Shown here: positions 7,876 through 16,506 of the stretch, piece after piece | Layout of the letters: each line of letters starts with the position of its first letter | How positions within the stretch are numbered: position 1 is the first letter of the stretch | IMG/VR virus record: IMGVR_UViG_3300042564_002819 | Coordinates: 62,001-126,000 of that record | Length of the DNA: 64,000 nucleotides | Strand: one strand, 5' to 3' | From: a virus | Made by a program: the position numbers and the translations under genes | The notes under the pieces: generated by a model | What the model saw: only the letters and a program-made list of their open reading frames with translations | Told to the model about the DNA's origin: nothing | Databases searched by the model: none

Positions 7876-10432
7876 CAAACTGTTCCTTTAACCAATTAAA
7901 GTCGTTAATTTTTTTCAAAGTTTCGATGCTGTCTTTATTTCTTGCACCAAAAAGTGCACCAAATTTAGCACCATCTATTGCATATTTGCCAAACGGTCTA
8001 TCTTTGCCTGTTGTACACCATGTTTGCAATCTGTTTTGCGTTTCTGTATCTTTTTGCCTATCGATAATTTTACTGCTTAATTTAGTGCATTCTCTAAAAG
8101 CACTTTTCCAAGTATTAAACGGGTCTGTGTTAAATCCTGTGACATTAGAGATTTCTTGCACTGCTTTAAACTTGCTGCTAATGCTAGTTGTCATATCAGG
8201 CTTTGATGTATCCATATTAATAGTTAGTTCTGTAGGAAATAGTTTTATGCCGCCGTATCCATATACAAGATCATTAATCGGATTTACAGATCGCCATACA
8301 TGCACCATTTCTTTATCCCAACGAGGAACTTGATAATCAAATTTAAAATTAGATTCTACAAGTGCGTCGCCGTCGACAATCCAAAACATATCAGTTGAAC
8401 ATAGTTTAGCTGCCTCTATATGTGCCTGATGAATTCCTTTAACTCCGTGAACACGCTTTGCTCTAGGAAATCTGGCTATCAAATATTTGTAATACTCGTC
8501 TGCGTTGGGTTCTTGATAACTAATAAAAACAATGTCGTATAGTGCAGGTGTTGATATAACCACGTTGACTTCTTTTTTATGAGCAATAAATCTATAATCT
8601 AATTCTCTTTTACTGAATTTTGCCTGTTTACTGCAAAGAAGAATACCGTCATTGTACTTTCCATTTAAATATGCATGATTTATTGTTCTGTCATACGTAT
8701 TATCATGCGTAAAATATGTGTCGTATTTAAATCGTGTTGTTGGATTTACATAACTAGGAATAATCCAAAACATTTCAGTTTTAGAATTTTCAAGTGCATA
8801 CAAGTATTCGTCATAAGTGTCAACATTAAACTTTTCGTATTGTACAGGACCACTTGCTACAACAGGCCATTCTTTTCGGTTAAGTATAAACTTATGATTA
8901 ATTTCTTTTTCAGAAATTTTTCTATTTTTACTAAACAAGAAAACACCGTTATAATAGTCTTTATCATTTACTCGATGTATAAACGAATGATTTGTTGTTC
9001 TGTCATATTCGTTATCATGAGTAAAATAGATGTTAAACAAAAAGTTATCATCTATTTTTATATTATTGCTTGTACCCCAAAACATTTCAGTTTTAGAATT
9101 TTCAAGTGCATACAAGTATTCATCATACGTATCTATATTAAATCTGTCATATTGCACAGGACCACTTGCTACAATGGGCCATTCTTTTCTATTTACAATA
9201 AACCTATGTTCTATTTCTCGTTGAGTAAGTTTCTTATTTTTAGATAGTAAAAACACACCATTATATAAGTCATTGCCATCAACACGGTGTATAAAAGCGT
9301 GATTTATTGTTCTGTCATATTCGTTGTCATGAGTAAAGTATACATCAAAATCGAAAGAACTAAAGTCAATGTTATTACTAGTACCCCAGAACATTTCAGT
9401 TTTAGAATTTTCAAGTGCATACAAGTATTCGTTATAAGTGTCAACATTAAACTTTTCGTACTGTATAGGTCCACTTGCTACAATGGGCCATTCTTTTCTA
9501 TTAATAATAAATCTATGTTCTATTTCTTTTTTTGTCAAAACACAATGCTTACTACATAAGAAAACTCCATTGTATAAGTCTTGGTCTTTAACTCTGTGTA
9601 TAAAAGCGTGATTTGTCTTAGAGTCATAATTATCATGAGAAACATATATACGGTTTAACACACTGTCGTCAACACAAATGTTTCTCGACAACATCCAAAA
9701 CATATCAGTATTAGAATTTTTAAGTGCATACAAATATTCATCATACGTATCTATATTAAATTTGTCATATTGCACAGGACCACTTGCTACAATGGGCCAT
9801 TCTTTTCTATTAATAATAAATCTATGTTCTATTTCTTTTTTTGTTAAAGGTCTGTTTTTACTACAAAGAAATATTCCGTTATAGTAATCTGTTCCGTCAA
9901 CGCGGTGTATAAAAGCATGATTTTCATTTCTGTCATAGCTGTTATGATGAGAAATATAAAAATTGATTATTAGTTCGTTATTTTCTTTTACATTTCTTGA
10001 CAACATCCAAAACATTTCAGTTTTAGAATTTTCAAGTGCATACAAATATTCGTCGTAAGTGTCAATATAAAACTTGTCGTATTGTATCGGACTACTAGCT
10101 TTTATATCGACTTCTTTTTTATTAATAAAAAATCTATGAGAGATTTCTTTATTTGATATGTTAGAATTTTTTGGAACTAAACAAATTCCGTCGTAGTCTG
10201 TTCCGTTTAAAAAAACATGAATGTAATCTTTACTCCATTCATCTGGAGTATAAGAAAAATCAAAACTTTCTAATACATCACAGTCGTCCCAAATTACCCA
10301 AAACATTTCAGTCATAGAAATGTTTTGTGCTTGTCGAAAATCCACTGCTACTTTTGCTATAGGAAAACGAGCTTTTATTTTTTTAAAGTTTTCATTTGAA
10401 AACTTTTGTTTAATGTAAATTATGTCATACAT
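7859..10432 (-). CDS. Glycosyltransferase-like protein with tandem decayed domain repeats
   Basis: The 857-residue protein ends in a domain (about 631-857) that matches the product of the gene at 27367-28299: YDIVFISYQEPNADEYY, then RAKRVHGVKG, then TDMFWIVDGD at 680-689, then YGYGGIKLFP. The DGD stands where a GT-A DxD metal motif would be. In front lies an array of about 103-residue repeats, each with YDEYLYALENSKTEMFW, HAFIHRV, a YNG.FL.SK motif, and RKEWPIVASGP. The TEMFW motif recurs at about 41, 138, 242, 345, 448, 552 and 680. Only the last copy has DGD; the first has WDDCD and the middle ones have SRN, SNN or PSY. The repeats look like inactive copies of the C-terminal core. They may act as a binding or spacing scaffold. 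Confidence 0.65.
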   Translation of the reverse strand: MYDIIYIKQKFSNENFKKIKARFPIAKVAVDFRQAQNISMTEMFWVIWDDCDVLESFDFSYTPDEWSKDYIHVFLNGTDYDGICLVPKNSNISNKEISHRFFINKKEVDIKASSPIQYDKFYIDTYDEYLYALENSKTEMFWMLSRNVKENNELIINFYISHHNSYDRNENHAFIHRVDGTDYYNGIFLCSKNRPLTKKEIEHRFIINRKEWPIVASGPVQYDKFNIDTYDEYLYALKNSNTDMFWMLSRNICVDDSVLNRIYVSHDNYDSKTNHAFIHRVKDQDLYNGVFLCSKHCVLTKKEIEHRFIINRKEWPIVASGPIQYEKFNVDTYNEYLYALENSKTEMFWGTSNNIDFSSFDFDVYFTHDNEYDRTINHAFIHRVDGNDLYNGVFLLSKNKKLTQREIEHRFIVNRKEWPIVASGPVQYDRFNIDTYDEYLYALENSKTEMFWGTSNNIKIDDNFLFNIYFTHDNEYDRTTNHSFIHRVNDKDYYNGVFLFSKNRKISEKEINHKFILNRKEWPVVASGPVQYEKFNVDTYDEYLYALENSKTEMFWIIPSYVNPTTRFKYDTYFTHDNTYDRTINHAYLNGKYNDGILLCSKQAKFSKRELDYRFIAHKKEVNVVISTPALYDIVFISYQEPNADEYYKYLIARFPRAKRVHGVKGIHQAHIEAAKLCSTDMFWIVDGDALVESNFKFDYQVPRWDKEMVHVWRSVNPINDLVYGYGGIKLFPTELTINMDTSKPDMTTSISSKFKAVQEISNVTGFNTDPFNTWKSAFRECTKLSSKIIDRQKDTETQNRLQTWCTTGKDRPFGKYAIDGAKFGALFGARNKDSIETLKKINDFNWLKEQFDARNI
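8543..10322 (-). repeat. Tandem ~309-bp direct repeats inside the glycosyltransferase-like gene
   Basis: Segments of this gene recur about every 309 bases. The plus-strand string tttagaattttcaagtgcat is seen near 8781, 9089, 9400 and 10021, with a variant near 9710. A second string, ccattcttttctatt, recurs near 9179, 9488 and 9797, with a variant near 8868. The central copies are close to identical at the DNA level over long runs, which points to recent duplication or ongoing recombination. The copy number may therefore differ between related phages. Confidence 0.85.
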
Positions 10433-10435
10433 AAA

Positions 10436-11962
10436 TCACCAATTGTAACGAGAATCTAGAAATATGCTAGCAAATTCCGGAAATGTGTCAATAAAGTTTG
10501 TGCCGCGACGCTGATCGTGTTGCAATACATATTTTACAAAATTTATTTTATTTATATGCATTTCGTTGGGTGAAATATTTGACCTATCTCGAAAAATATC
10601 TAAATTTCTTTCTGCTTTTGCTATTTCAAAATCGTAAAATCCTGCAAAGTTAGATACGTCGGAATTTTTTTTCATAAAGTCAATTCCTTCTTCAAGGTAT
10701 GAAGAAAATTCTAACGGAAGCACATTCATGTTTTGCCATGCAGGATTTCTTAAAATAGGAATGTCAAACCAAATTCTTTGTCTGGGATGAATTTCGTAAT
10801 CCGGATGAGTATAATACGGATCATATATTGGTATGAATTGTATGCCCTGCTTGTCTTTGCTAAATTCCGTTCTTAAATCGAGTATATATTGTAAGTAATC
10901 CTTAAATTTAGGAAAACTTAATGCATTAAATGTATTAATAAATGTAACTGTAGTATTCTTAGTTTCATTTAAAAATCTACTAACGTTTTCTTGCATATAA
11001 GAATAGTTTAAACCTGTACGAATATACTCCGCTTGGGTTCCTACCGAGTCAACACTTACAAATAATGCAAGATTTTTTAGTGCCATATTTACATACCAAT
11101 GATTGTTAGCACCCGGGTTAAAGCGTTCTTTGTCTTCCCATATTTGTATTTCCTCGAGTTTCTTAATTTTTTCTATAAACTTGTCCATTAACTCAGGCTT
11201 TGGAGGAGAAAAATTACTAGTGATACTTAACTCTAACCAAGTGTTAGGATTTTCATATATGTAATCTAAAACTTTAAAAGTATTTGCATCCATAAGAGGC
11301 TCACCGCCTGTAATTCTAAACACTTCTAATTTTTTATATAACTCAGGCCACCATTTCCAAAAAGCAGATATATAAGGATTTTCCGATTGTTTTGATTTTA
11401 AAGGCATTAACCCTGCAGATGCAAGGGCATCTAAATTGTTATGCCCAACTTCATTATTGTTAATATCTAAAATTTTAAACTCGCCTAACTTTTTAACTTC
11501 GTCTTCCCACTCAGTGCTTAAATGCGGAGAACAATACATGCATTTTAAATTACATGCTTGATTAAAGTTAACTTCCATATATCTAGGATTTATGTTACTA
11601 GTGTCAAGAGAATCTATAATATCACTGCGAGAATTTTGTGCCCAATATTCTCCTGATCGATATATCCTGTCACTTCTATTTCCAGAATCTTCAATTTTCC
11701 AGCAATACGAGCATCCTGCCGGTCTTTCGCCTTTGAGCATTAAAGATCGTTCTGCTTTTTTTTCTTGTGTATTATGAAGAGCACTAGGATTTTTTTCTAT
11801 TTCAGGAATACTTATTTTATGTAACGGCGGATGATAGCAGCTATGTGTTGTTCCATTGGTTAAGTGCATCGACACTTGTGCCCATTTAGCATAACACATT
11901 GTTTTACTTATTTTTTTAAGTTGATTTTCGGCTATATCTGCAGATTGGTTATAATCACTCAT
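10436..11962 (-). CDS. Twitch-domain radical SAM protein (group C)
   Basis: The 508-residue protein has an N-terminal twitch element: TMCYAKWAQVSMHL, then SCYHPPLH, NPSALHNT and GCSYCWKIED (C84, C87). The radical SAM core motif is CNLKCMYC (C137, C141, C144), with GGEP at 219-222. It is clearly paralogous to the gene at 25994-27370, which shares the SCYHP, NPSALHNT and GEPLM motifs, and is more distant from the group A genes. It is the first gene after a near-perfect sigma70-type promoter (-10 at 11981-11986), with AAGGA ahead of the ATG. This suggests that it and everything to its left can be transcribed independently of the rest of the block. Reaction unknown. Confidence 0.85.
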   Translation of the reverse strand: MSDYNQSADIAENQLKKISKTMCYAKWAQVSMHLTNGTTHSCYHPPLHKISIPEIEKNPSALHNTQEKKAERSLMLKGERPAGCSYCWKIEDSGNRSDRIYRSGEYWAQNSRSDIIDSLDTSNINPRYMEVNFNQACNLKCMYCSPHLSTEWEDEVKKLGEFKILDINNNEVGHNNLDALASAGLMPLKSKQSENPYISAFWKWWPELYKKLEVFRITGGEPLMDANTFKVLDYIYENPNTWLELSITSNFSPPKPELMDKFIEKIKKLEEIQIWEDKERFNPGANNHWYVNMALKNLALFVSVDSVGTQAEYIRTGLNYSYMQENVSRFLNETKNTTVTFINTFNALSFPKFKDYLQYILDLRTEFSKDKQGIQFIPIYDPYYTHPDYEIHPRQRIWFDIPILRNPAWQNMNVLPLEFSSYLEEGIDFMKKNSDVSNFAGFYDFEIAKAERNLDIFRDRSNISPNEMHINKINFVKYVLQHDQRRGTNFIDTFPEFASIFLDSRYNW

Positions 11963-11980
11963 AGGTAATCCTTTTTTACA

Positions 11981-12008
11981 ATTATAACTAATTTATTAAA
12001 AATGTCAA
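11981..12008 (-). promoter_or_regulatory. Sigma70-type promoter upstream of the 11962 gene
   Basis: On the minus strand TTGACA (12003-12008) and TATAAT (11981-11986) are separated by 16 bases. Both hexamers match the consensus exactly. The -35 overlaps the stop codon of the upstream SGNH gene, and the remainder lies in the 42-base gap before the radical SAM gene. The start point would fall about 10 bases ahead of its Shine-Dalgarno. It would be read by host sigma70 polymerase without phage factors, consistent with early or middle expression of this sub-block. Confidence 0.75.
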
Positions 12009-12850
12009 GCGTTAGGGTATTTTTCTTTAATAAAATTTGCTAGTTCTTCTGCTATTACTTTATATCCATCAACATTAGGATGAATACAATTGGTTAAATG
12101 TTTCTTTGGATAATCTAAATTGCTGTAATGGTTATAGTATTGCGGCTGCATTTCATCTGAAAGCCAGTTATCTTTTCTAACTAATAATTCTACAAATGTC
12201 TTATAATCTCTAAAATTGTGTATATAACATGACCAATCTACTTTATTTGCTAATTTGTCGCAATGCTCATATAAAAAGTCTTTGCCACGGTCATCAAATG
12301 CGTTTGCTAAAACAAATTTTAAATTGTTGGCTTTACAAAAAGTTTGCACTTCTAAAATATTACATAAAGTTTCGATTGCAGTTGCATCCTCGGCATAAAC
12401 TTGTCTTGTGTATATATCCCATAATTTACTGTTGCCTAGGTGCGGCCACACTGTTTGAAAATTATAATGACCTGCATCTTTAGTATCACTTTTATAACAA
12501 ATTTTAGTATTTTTCCAAGAATCTCTAAAAAAATCAAATCGTTCATACCCACTCATCATGAACACTACAATTCCGTTTTCAACTTTTGAAAAATCTATAT
12601 TTGTAAGATACAGACTTCTTGCACTGCCTCTATTTCCTATGCCGCGTTGTCCGAGATTGTAAGGAATGTATTCTGACAAATAATCTCTACATAATACATT
12701 AACCCAACTATTTCTGTGTTCGTGTTCTATAAGATGATAACTTTTGTGCATTGGAAGATTAATTTTTCCATTGTATTCTTTCCAGATCTCTTCTGGATAA
12801 CCGCCTTCGCCTTGTGTCCAACTACATCCTAAGCCAAATAAAACATTCAT
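12005..12850 (-). CDS. SGNH-hydrolase-like protein
   Basis: The 281-residue protein starts with FGLGCSWTQGEG, carrying the G-x-S nucleophile block (Ser10) of SGNH/GDSL hydrolases. RGIGNRGSA follows with the G-x-N block, and near the C-terminus CIHPNVDGYKVIAEEL carries the catalytic His (about 257). The usual block V is D-x-x-H; here the residue three before His is Asn, so the triad may use only Ser and His, as some family members do. Family members remove acyl groups from sugars, lipids or peptides. No signal peptide is present, so a cytoplasmic role is likely. It overlaps the amidinotransferase gene by one base. Substrate unknown; an O-acetylesterase of a modified glycan is an inference from the context. 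Confidence 0.65.
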   Translation of the reverse strand: MNVLFGLGCSWTQGEGGYPEEIWKEYNGKINLPMHKSYHLIEHEHRNSWVNVLCRDYLSEYIPYNLGQRGIGNRGSARSLYLTNIDFSKVENGIVVFMMSGYERFDFFRDSWKNTKICYKSDTKDAGHYNFQTVWPHLGNSKLWDIYTRQVYAEDATAIETLCNILEVQTFCKANNLKFVLANAFDDRGKDFLYEHCDKLANKVDWSCYIHNFRDYKTFVELLVRKDNWLSDEMQPQYYNHYSNLDYPKKHLTNCIHPNVDGYKVIAEELANFIKEKYPNA

Positions 12851-13890
12851 TATCTAAAATCCTCGTATTTGTCATCACGTACAGTATCTAATGTAACACA
12901 GTGTGGGCCACCGCTTAATGTTCTTGCATGTCGCATTTGTACTGGCATTACATCAAAACCACGTGACTCTAATTGTTTGATTAAAGGAATTTGATTTTTT
13001 TCAACTGCAACTAAATTTTCGCTAATACTTAGCACATTCATACTTAACCAAGGACTTGCAGGAGCCCAGTGATCTATAAATGGTGTAGGAATTGGATCTT
13101 CTGCCCAAATTTTATCCCAAGATTTAAAATAGGCAGGAATGTTATTATTGTTAACTCTGCTCGGATTTAACAATACCTTTCCTGGAGCCAAAGGTAATAT
13201 TGTTGTATCGACATGAACATAAGCATATATGTTATCCATAATATGTACATTATATTTTTCACCCAATGTTGATTGTAACCATTGAGATCCTAATTTATTA
13301 CCAGAATTTGAAACAAGATAAAAAATGTCTCGACCGCATTTAATAACGTTGGCTGCGTCGAACGCAATTTCGTATTCGGTTAAAGTAGGTTTAGACAAAT
13401 CTGATCTGTCATAAAGGTCATCTAACAGTTCAGGTTTTGGAGCAGATATCCATCTGCTACCTTTAGAAAAGTATTCCTTAAAAAGTTTTCTATAACCTAA
13501 GGTTTCAAAGTATCTAGATCTTAACGGCATCGGAGTTTCTATTAGCATATCTCCAATTACTAAAACACTATCTCTAGGACAATACATGTAGTATCCATCA
13601 GACGTCCAGTCCGGTGTTGCACATAGCAACCCTAAGTTTTTTATTTCAGGACGATGAACTGTAACATTAACAGATTCTAATTGTTTTTGAAATGCATCTA
13701 AATCTTCTACAGTTTCGTCTATAACTTGTTCAGGGTATTTTCCTGCTGGCAATCCGGAAACTGTATCGTAATTTGCATAGTCAACACAATGAATGTCATG
13801 TTTTTTTGTTTTAGGTATTTGTGCATTTTCTGCCCGACCTAATATTACTTCTTTTAGAGTTCCCCATTCTGTGTTCGAGTTAACTTTCAT
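12850..13890 (-). CDS. Glycine/inosamine amidinotransferase family protein
   Basis: The 346-residue protein has the five-bladed GME-fold layout of amidinotransferases. The visible triad is Asp178 in EIAFDAAN, His226 in YVHVDTTILPL, and the nucleophile Cys331 in GGPHCVTLDT. The N-terminus SNTEWGTLKEVILG is also typical. Family members transfer an amidino group from arginine to an amine (glycine in creatine synthesis, inosamine phosphate in streptomycin synthesis). All catalytic residues are intact, so it is probably active. It overlaps the end of the DegT-like aminotransferase gene by 11 bases and is followed directly by the SGNH gene. The neighbouring aminotransferase could supply the acceptor amine. 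Glycine as acceptor cannot be excluded. Confidence 0.85.
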   Translation of the reverse strand: MKVNSNTEWGTLKEVILGRAENAQIPKTKKHDIHCVDYANYDTVSGLPAGKYPEQVIDETVEDLDAFQKQLESVNVTVHRPEIKNLGLLCATPDWTSDGYYMYCPRDSVLVIGDMLIETPMPLRSRYFETLGYRKLFKEYFSKGSRWISAPKPELLDDLYDRSDLSKPTLTEYEIAFDAANVIKCGRDIFYLVSNSGNKLGSQWLQSTLGEKYNVHIMDNIYAYVHVDTTILPLAPGKVLLNPSRVNNNNIPAYFKSWDKIWAEDPIPTPFIDHWAPASPWLSMNVLSISENLVAVEKNQIPLIKQLESRGFDVMPVQMRHARTLSGGPHCVTLDTVRDDKYEDFR

Positions 13891-14536
13891 ATATTCTGTA
13901 AGGCCAAAAGACCTTTTGCTCCTTTAAATCTTTATAGGTTAAGTTACTGCCGGTATCTGGATTTTCATCAGGTAGATTTTCTAAAAGTAATAATCCCGAA
14001 GCTGCTTCTTCCGGAGTCATGTACATGTGATAACCAATACATTCATAATCGTCCTCGTCGTGCTTAACGTATTTGTGACGACCATCGTAAATCATTGGTC
14101 TGCACCAATTTATAAAATCATAATCGTCGGTTAAAATGACACCACCTTTTCCTATTTTAAGAGTTTTTCTATGATGGAAACTAACACAGTAATAAGAACC
14201 TTTTACATACATGCCTCTTTTAAACCTAGTAGCACCATCTATAATAGGGGTAGGTTCTAAGTAATATTCTCCACTCCATTCTTTTTCAACAAATTTAATC
14301 CTATTTCCTGCATGTATTATTTGCATAGGTGTACTTGCGTAAGTATGCGAAGGTATGCTAATTATTTGATTTTTTATGCCTAAGTATTTCATACAAAGAA
14401 ACATAGCATTTGAACAACTGTCAACACAAACAGCGTATTTTGATCCTGCATATTCTGCTAATTTGTTTTCAAAAAGTGTTACTGCATCCCAAGGATCGTT
14501 AATTTCATATCCTTTATTTTTCAGTTGGGATATCAT
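13880..14536 (-). CDS. Short DegT/DnrJ/EryC1/StrS-type aminotransferase
   Basis: I place the start at ATG 14536 (218 residues). AGGGGA lies six bases upstream, and an earlier ATG at 14608 would only add sequence read out of frame with the preceding gene. The family signatures are present: WDAVTLFENKLAEYAGSKYA, VDSCSNAMFL, IPSHTYASTPM, IIDGA (Asp100 contacting PLP), and SFHHRKTLKIGKGG with Lys124 as Schiff base. Members normally have 360-400 residues; this one stops after about 218 and lacks the C-terminal small domain. The end is clean and overlaps the next start by 11 bases, so this is a compact form, not an obvious frameshift. It would add an amino group to a keto sugar or cyclitol. Activity of the short form is uncertain. 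Confidence 0.75.
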   Translation of the reverse strand: MISQLKNKGYEINDPWDAVTLFENKLAEYAGSKYAVCVDSCSNAMFLCMKYLGIKNQIISIPSHTYASTPMQIIHAGNRIKFVEKEWSGEYYLEPTPIIDGATRFKRGMYVKGSYYCVSFHHRKTLKIGKGGVILTDDYDFINWCRPMIYDGRHKYVKHDEDDYECIGYHMYMTPEEAASGLLLLENLPDENPDTGSNLTYKDLKEQKVFWPYRIYES

Positions 14537-15254
14537 AAGGTTCCCCTGTTTCTTCGTCAAACCAATAAAGGCTTCTATGAGGCAAGTCTTTTGAATCGTA
14601 TGCTGCATTGCTTACATAAAAGAAAAGTCTAAATGCATTTCTTGTTATTCCTTCAGGGCATGTTAACGGATCTGGAAATCCATGAAATCCTTTTTTATGG
14701 TGTCTCCATAATACTGCTCTGTTGAATAGCGGAGGTACTCTTTGTATTATATTTTTATTTTGAAAATCATTAAACTGTAAGTGGCCGCCCCACTCATCTT
14801 TCCAGTCACTATTTAAATATATAATAAACGAAAGCATACGATGAACTTTCATTGTATCGTTCCAATTAAAGTCAGTATGTATTTTTAACGACGACCCGGT
14901 TTTAATTTTGCTATATCCGGCTCCAACTAAGTAAGGGTCCGGAATTAAATCTTTAATCCCAGTTATTTCTGTAAGCCATTTCATAAATTGTTGACTATGA
15001 AACTGATTTACAAAATTTTCTGCTACAGGTGCAACATCCATGTTTATACATTCTTTCATGCTGCTACCGCGTCTAGTAAATTCTGTCCAATAATAATCTG
15101 GAATATTATTGCATTCTTTTTCTAAATCGTAGGCTAACTCTAGTGGAAGAAAGTCGTCAAGCACAATCATAGGAAATGGAGGAGTGCCTACAAATGTGTC
15201 ATTTAATTTTTTAGTATTGTTAAATTTTGTTCTAACGTGATCGATTAATTTCAT
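14514..15254 (-). CDS. 2-oxoglutarate/Fe(II)-dependent oxygenase (prolyl-4-hydroxylase type)
   Basis: The 246-residue protein carries the Fe(II) triad H-x-D...H: KIHTDFNW gives His126 and Asp128, and FHGFPDPL gives His191. TRNAFRLFFY supplies the Arg (205) that binds 2-oxoglutarate. EWGGHLQFND between them is typical of the double-stranded beta-helix core of P4H-like enzymes. Such proteins hydroxylate proteins or small molecules and are frequent in marine T4-like phages. It lies between the TEKT-family gene at 15268 (13-base gap) and the DegT-like gene (23-base overlap with the chosen start), so it may hydroxylate the same product. The substrate is unknown. Confidence 0.85.
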   Translation of the reverse strand: MKLIDHVRTKFNNTKKLNDTFVGTPPFPMIVLDDFLPLELAYDLEKECNNIPDYYWTEFTRRGSSMKECINMDVAPVAENFVNQFHSQQFMKWLTEITGIKDLIPDPYLVGAGYSKIKTGSSLKIHTDFNWNDTMKVHRMLSFIIYLNSDWKDEWGGHLQFNDFQNKNIIQRVPPLFNRAVLWRHHKKGFHGFPDPLTCPEGITRNAFRLFFYVSNAAYDSKDLPHRSLYWFDEETGEPYDIPTEK

Positions 15255-15267
15255 CTTAGTACTTTCT

Positions 15268-16506
15268 TTAATATGCGTTGTTAAACCAATGGTCAGGTGG
15301 ATTATTTAATAATAAATTATCAAAATCTTTATTAAATTTTTTGTATGTTATACCCGACTTTATATTAGCTAGTCTATTCATAACAACATTATAATTATGA
15401 GTTGTTTCAGGAATAGTTTTGTAAATAATTTTTTTAAATTCGTTGTCGGACATTCTGTTAAGATGATCTACTTGGTTATGAATATGATAAATTCTTTCCC
15501 ACGCTGTATTTAGTGTATCGTATGATTCATCAAAAACATTAGAAAATGTCTTAAACCCATGTTGACGTGTACGAGATAAATGATTTTCTGTTGCATATAC
15601 AAAAAATGGATGTCTATACATCATAGATTTATAAGTTTTTTCTGTACATTGAAAATGAGATGAGATGTCATAGTTGTTTGTTTCTACTAATAAACTCATA
15701 GCAGAATTTATAAATGCATCTTGAAGTGTATTAGAAATAAATTGTTGCCCTGGCGGTATTTCTTTAGACTCATTTTCTAAGAGACACGGCATAGATCTTA
15801 CAATTTCTGTTTTTTCGTCGTTCCAGTATTCGTTTAATTCATTTCCCCAGATAGGATTTTTTGCAGATATATCAGCTATGCTATTTTTAAAAATAGTATC
15901 AATTTCTTCTAAAGAATAGTATTGGCGAGGTTCTATTCTATTATCAGCATATATATTTTTAACATTAAAAAATGAATAATAAGAATTGTTTAATATTCCT
16001 CGGCGTCGTAAATCAACAAATGATACAAGTCTTGTGTTATGCCAATTTCTACTTAAAAATAGAAAACGTTTTTTAAATTTTTTAGTTAAAAATTCATGTA
16101 ATACAATTAGTAAAGGTCCCGGTACTATAGCAAAATTTATGTTTGTTTTTATTATACTTTTTATTAAATCTACATCATGCTCAGAATGAGCCATTACTAG
16201 TATCTTTTCTTCAGAAATTTGATTTATTTCTATCCATTTTTTTAATTTTTCAATAGTGTAAATTGACGTGCCATCAGAGAAATTTACTAAAAATAATGCA
16301 TTTAATTTTTTAAATCTTTCGTCATTAAACAACGAATCATTGGCTACTTTATGTTCTTCTAAATAAACAACCTTTTTTAAAGAACTCGAATCTTTAACAA
16401 ATTTTTTAAAATCGTATATTATTTCTACTTTTTCCATGTCAAAGTGTCGCTGAAACGGAGGAGTTGCCTCCGAAGCTAACACTGTATAGAATAAGTATTC
16501 TTTCAT
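15268..16506 (-). CDS. TEKT-motif family protein, glycosyltransferase-like candidate
   Basis: This 412-residue protein has no named domain that I recognise, but it shares two conserved blocks with three other genes here (17675, 21650 and 23871). The first is FLFLSRNWHNTRLVSFVDL (148-166), matching the F-N-R-x-x-x-H-R stretch of the others. The second is CTEKTYKSMMYRHPFFV (287-303) followed by HGFKTFSNVFDESYD (316-330). The second block resembles the E-K-T/L plus P-F/V-x-x-G donor-binding region of fucosyltransferase-like GT-B enzymes, which suggests a sugar-transfer role; this is an inference. The His-Arg of the first block is not conserved in this copy. It overlaps the dehydrogenase stop by four bases. 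Confidence 0.45.
   Translation of the reverse strand: MKEYLFYTVLASEATPPFQRHFDMEKVEIIYDFKKFVKDSSSLKKVVYLEEHKVANDSLFNDERFKKLNALFLVNFSDGTSIYTIEKLKKWIEINQISEEKILVMAHSEHDVDLIKSIIKTNINFAIVPGPLLIVLHEFLTKKFKKRFLFLSRNWHNTRLVSFVDLRRRGILNNSYYSFFNVKNIYADNRIEPRQYYSLEEIDTIFKNSIADISAKNPIWGNELNEYWNDEKTEIVRSMPCLLENESKEIPPGQQFISNTLQDAFINSAMSLLVETNNYDISSHFQCTEKTYKSMMYRHPFFVYATENHLSRTRQHGFKTFSNVFDESYDTLNTAWERIYHIHNQVDHLNRMSDNEFKKIIYKTIPETTHNYNVVMNRLANIKSGITYKKFNKDFDNLLLNNPPDHWFNNAY

Noticed and set aside
8675-9884. Plus-strand reading frames of up to 190 residues through the repeat gene
   Set aside because: They are mirror readings of the tandem repeats on the minus strand. They have Cys- and Ile-rich translation, no ribosome sites, and no plus-strand genes anywhere near.
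14537-14608. Upstream ATG at 14608 for the DegT-like gene
   Set aside because: It would add 24 residues with no family similarity, deeply overlapping the 2OG oxygenase gene, while ATG 14536 has AGGGGA at the right distance.
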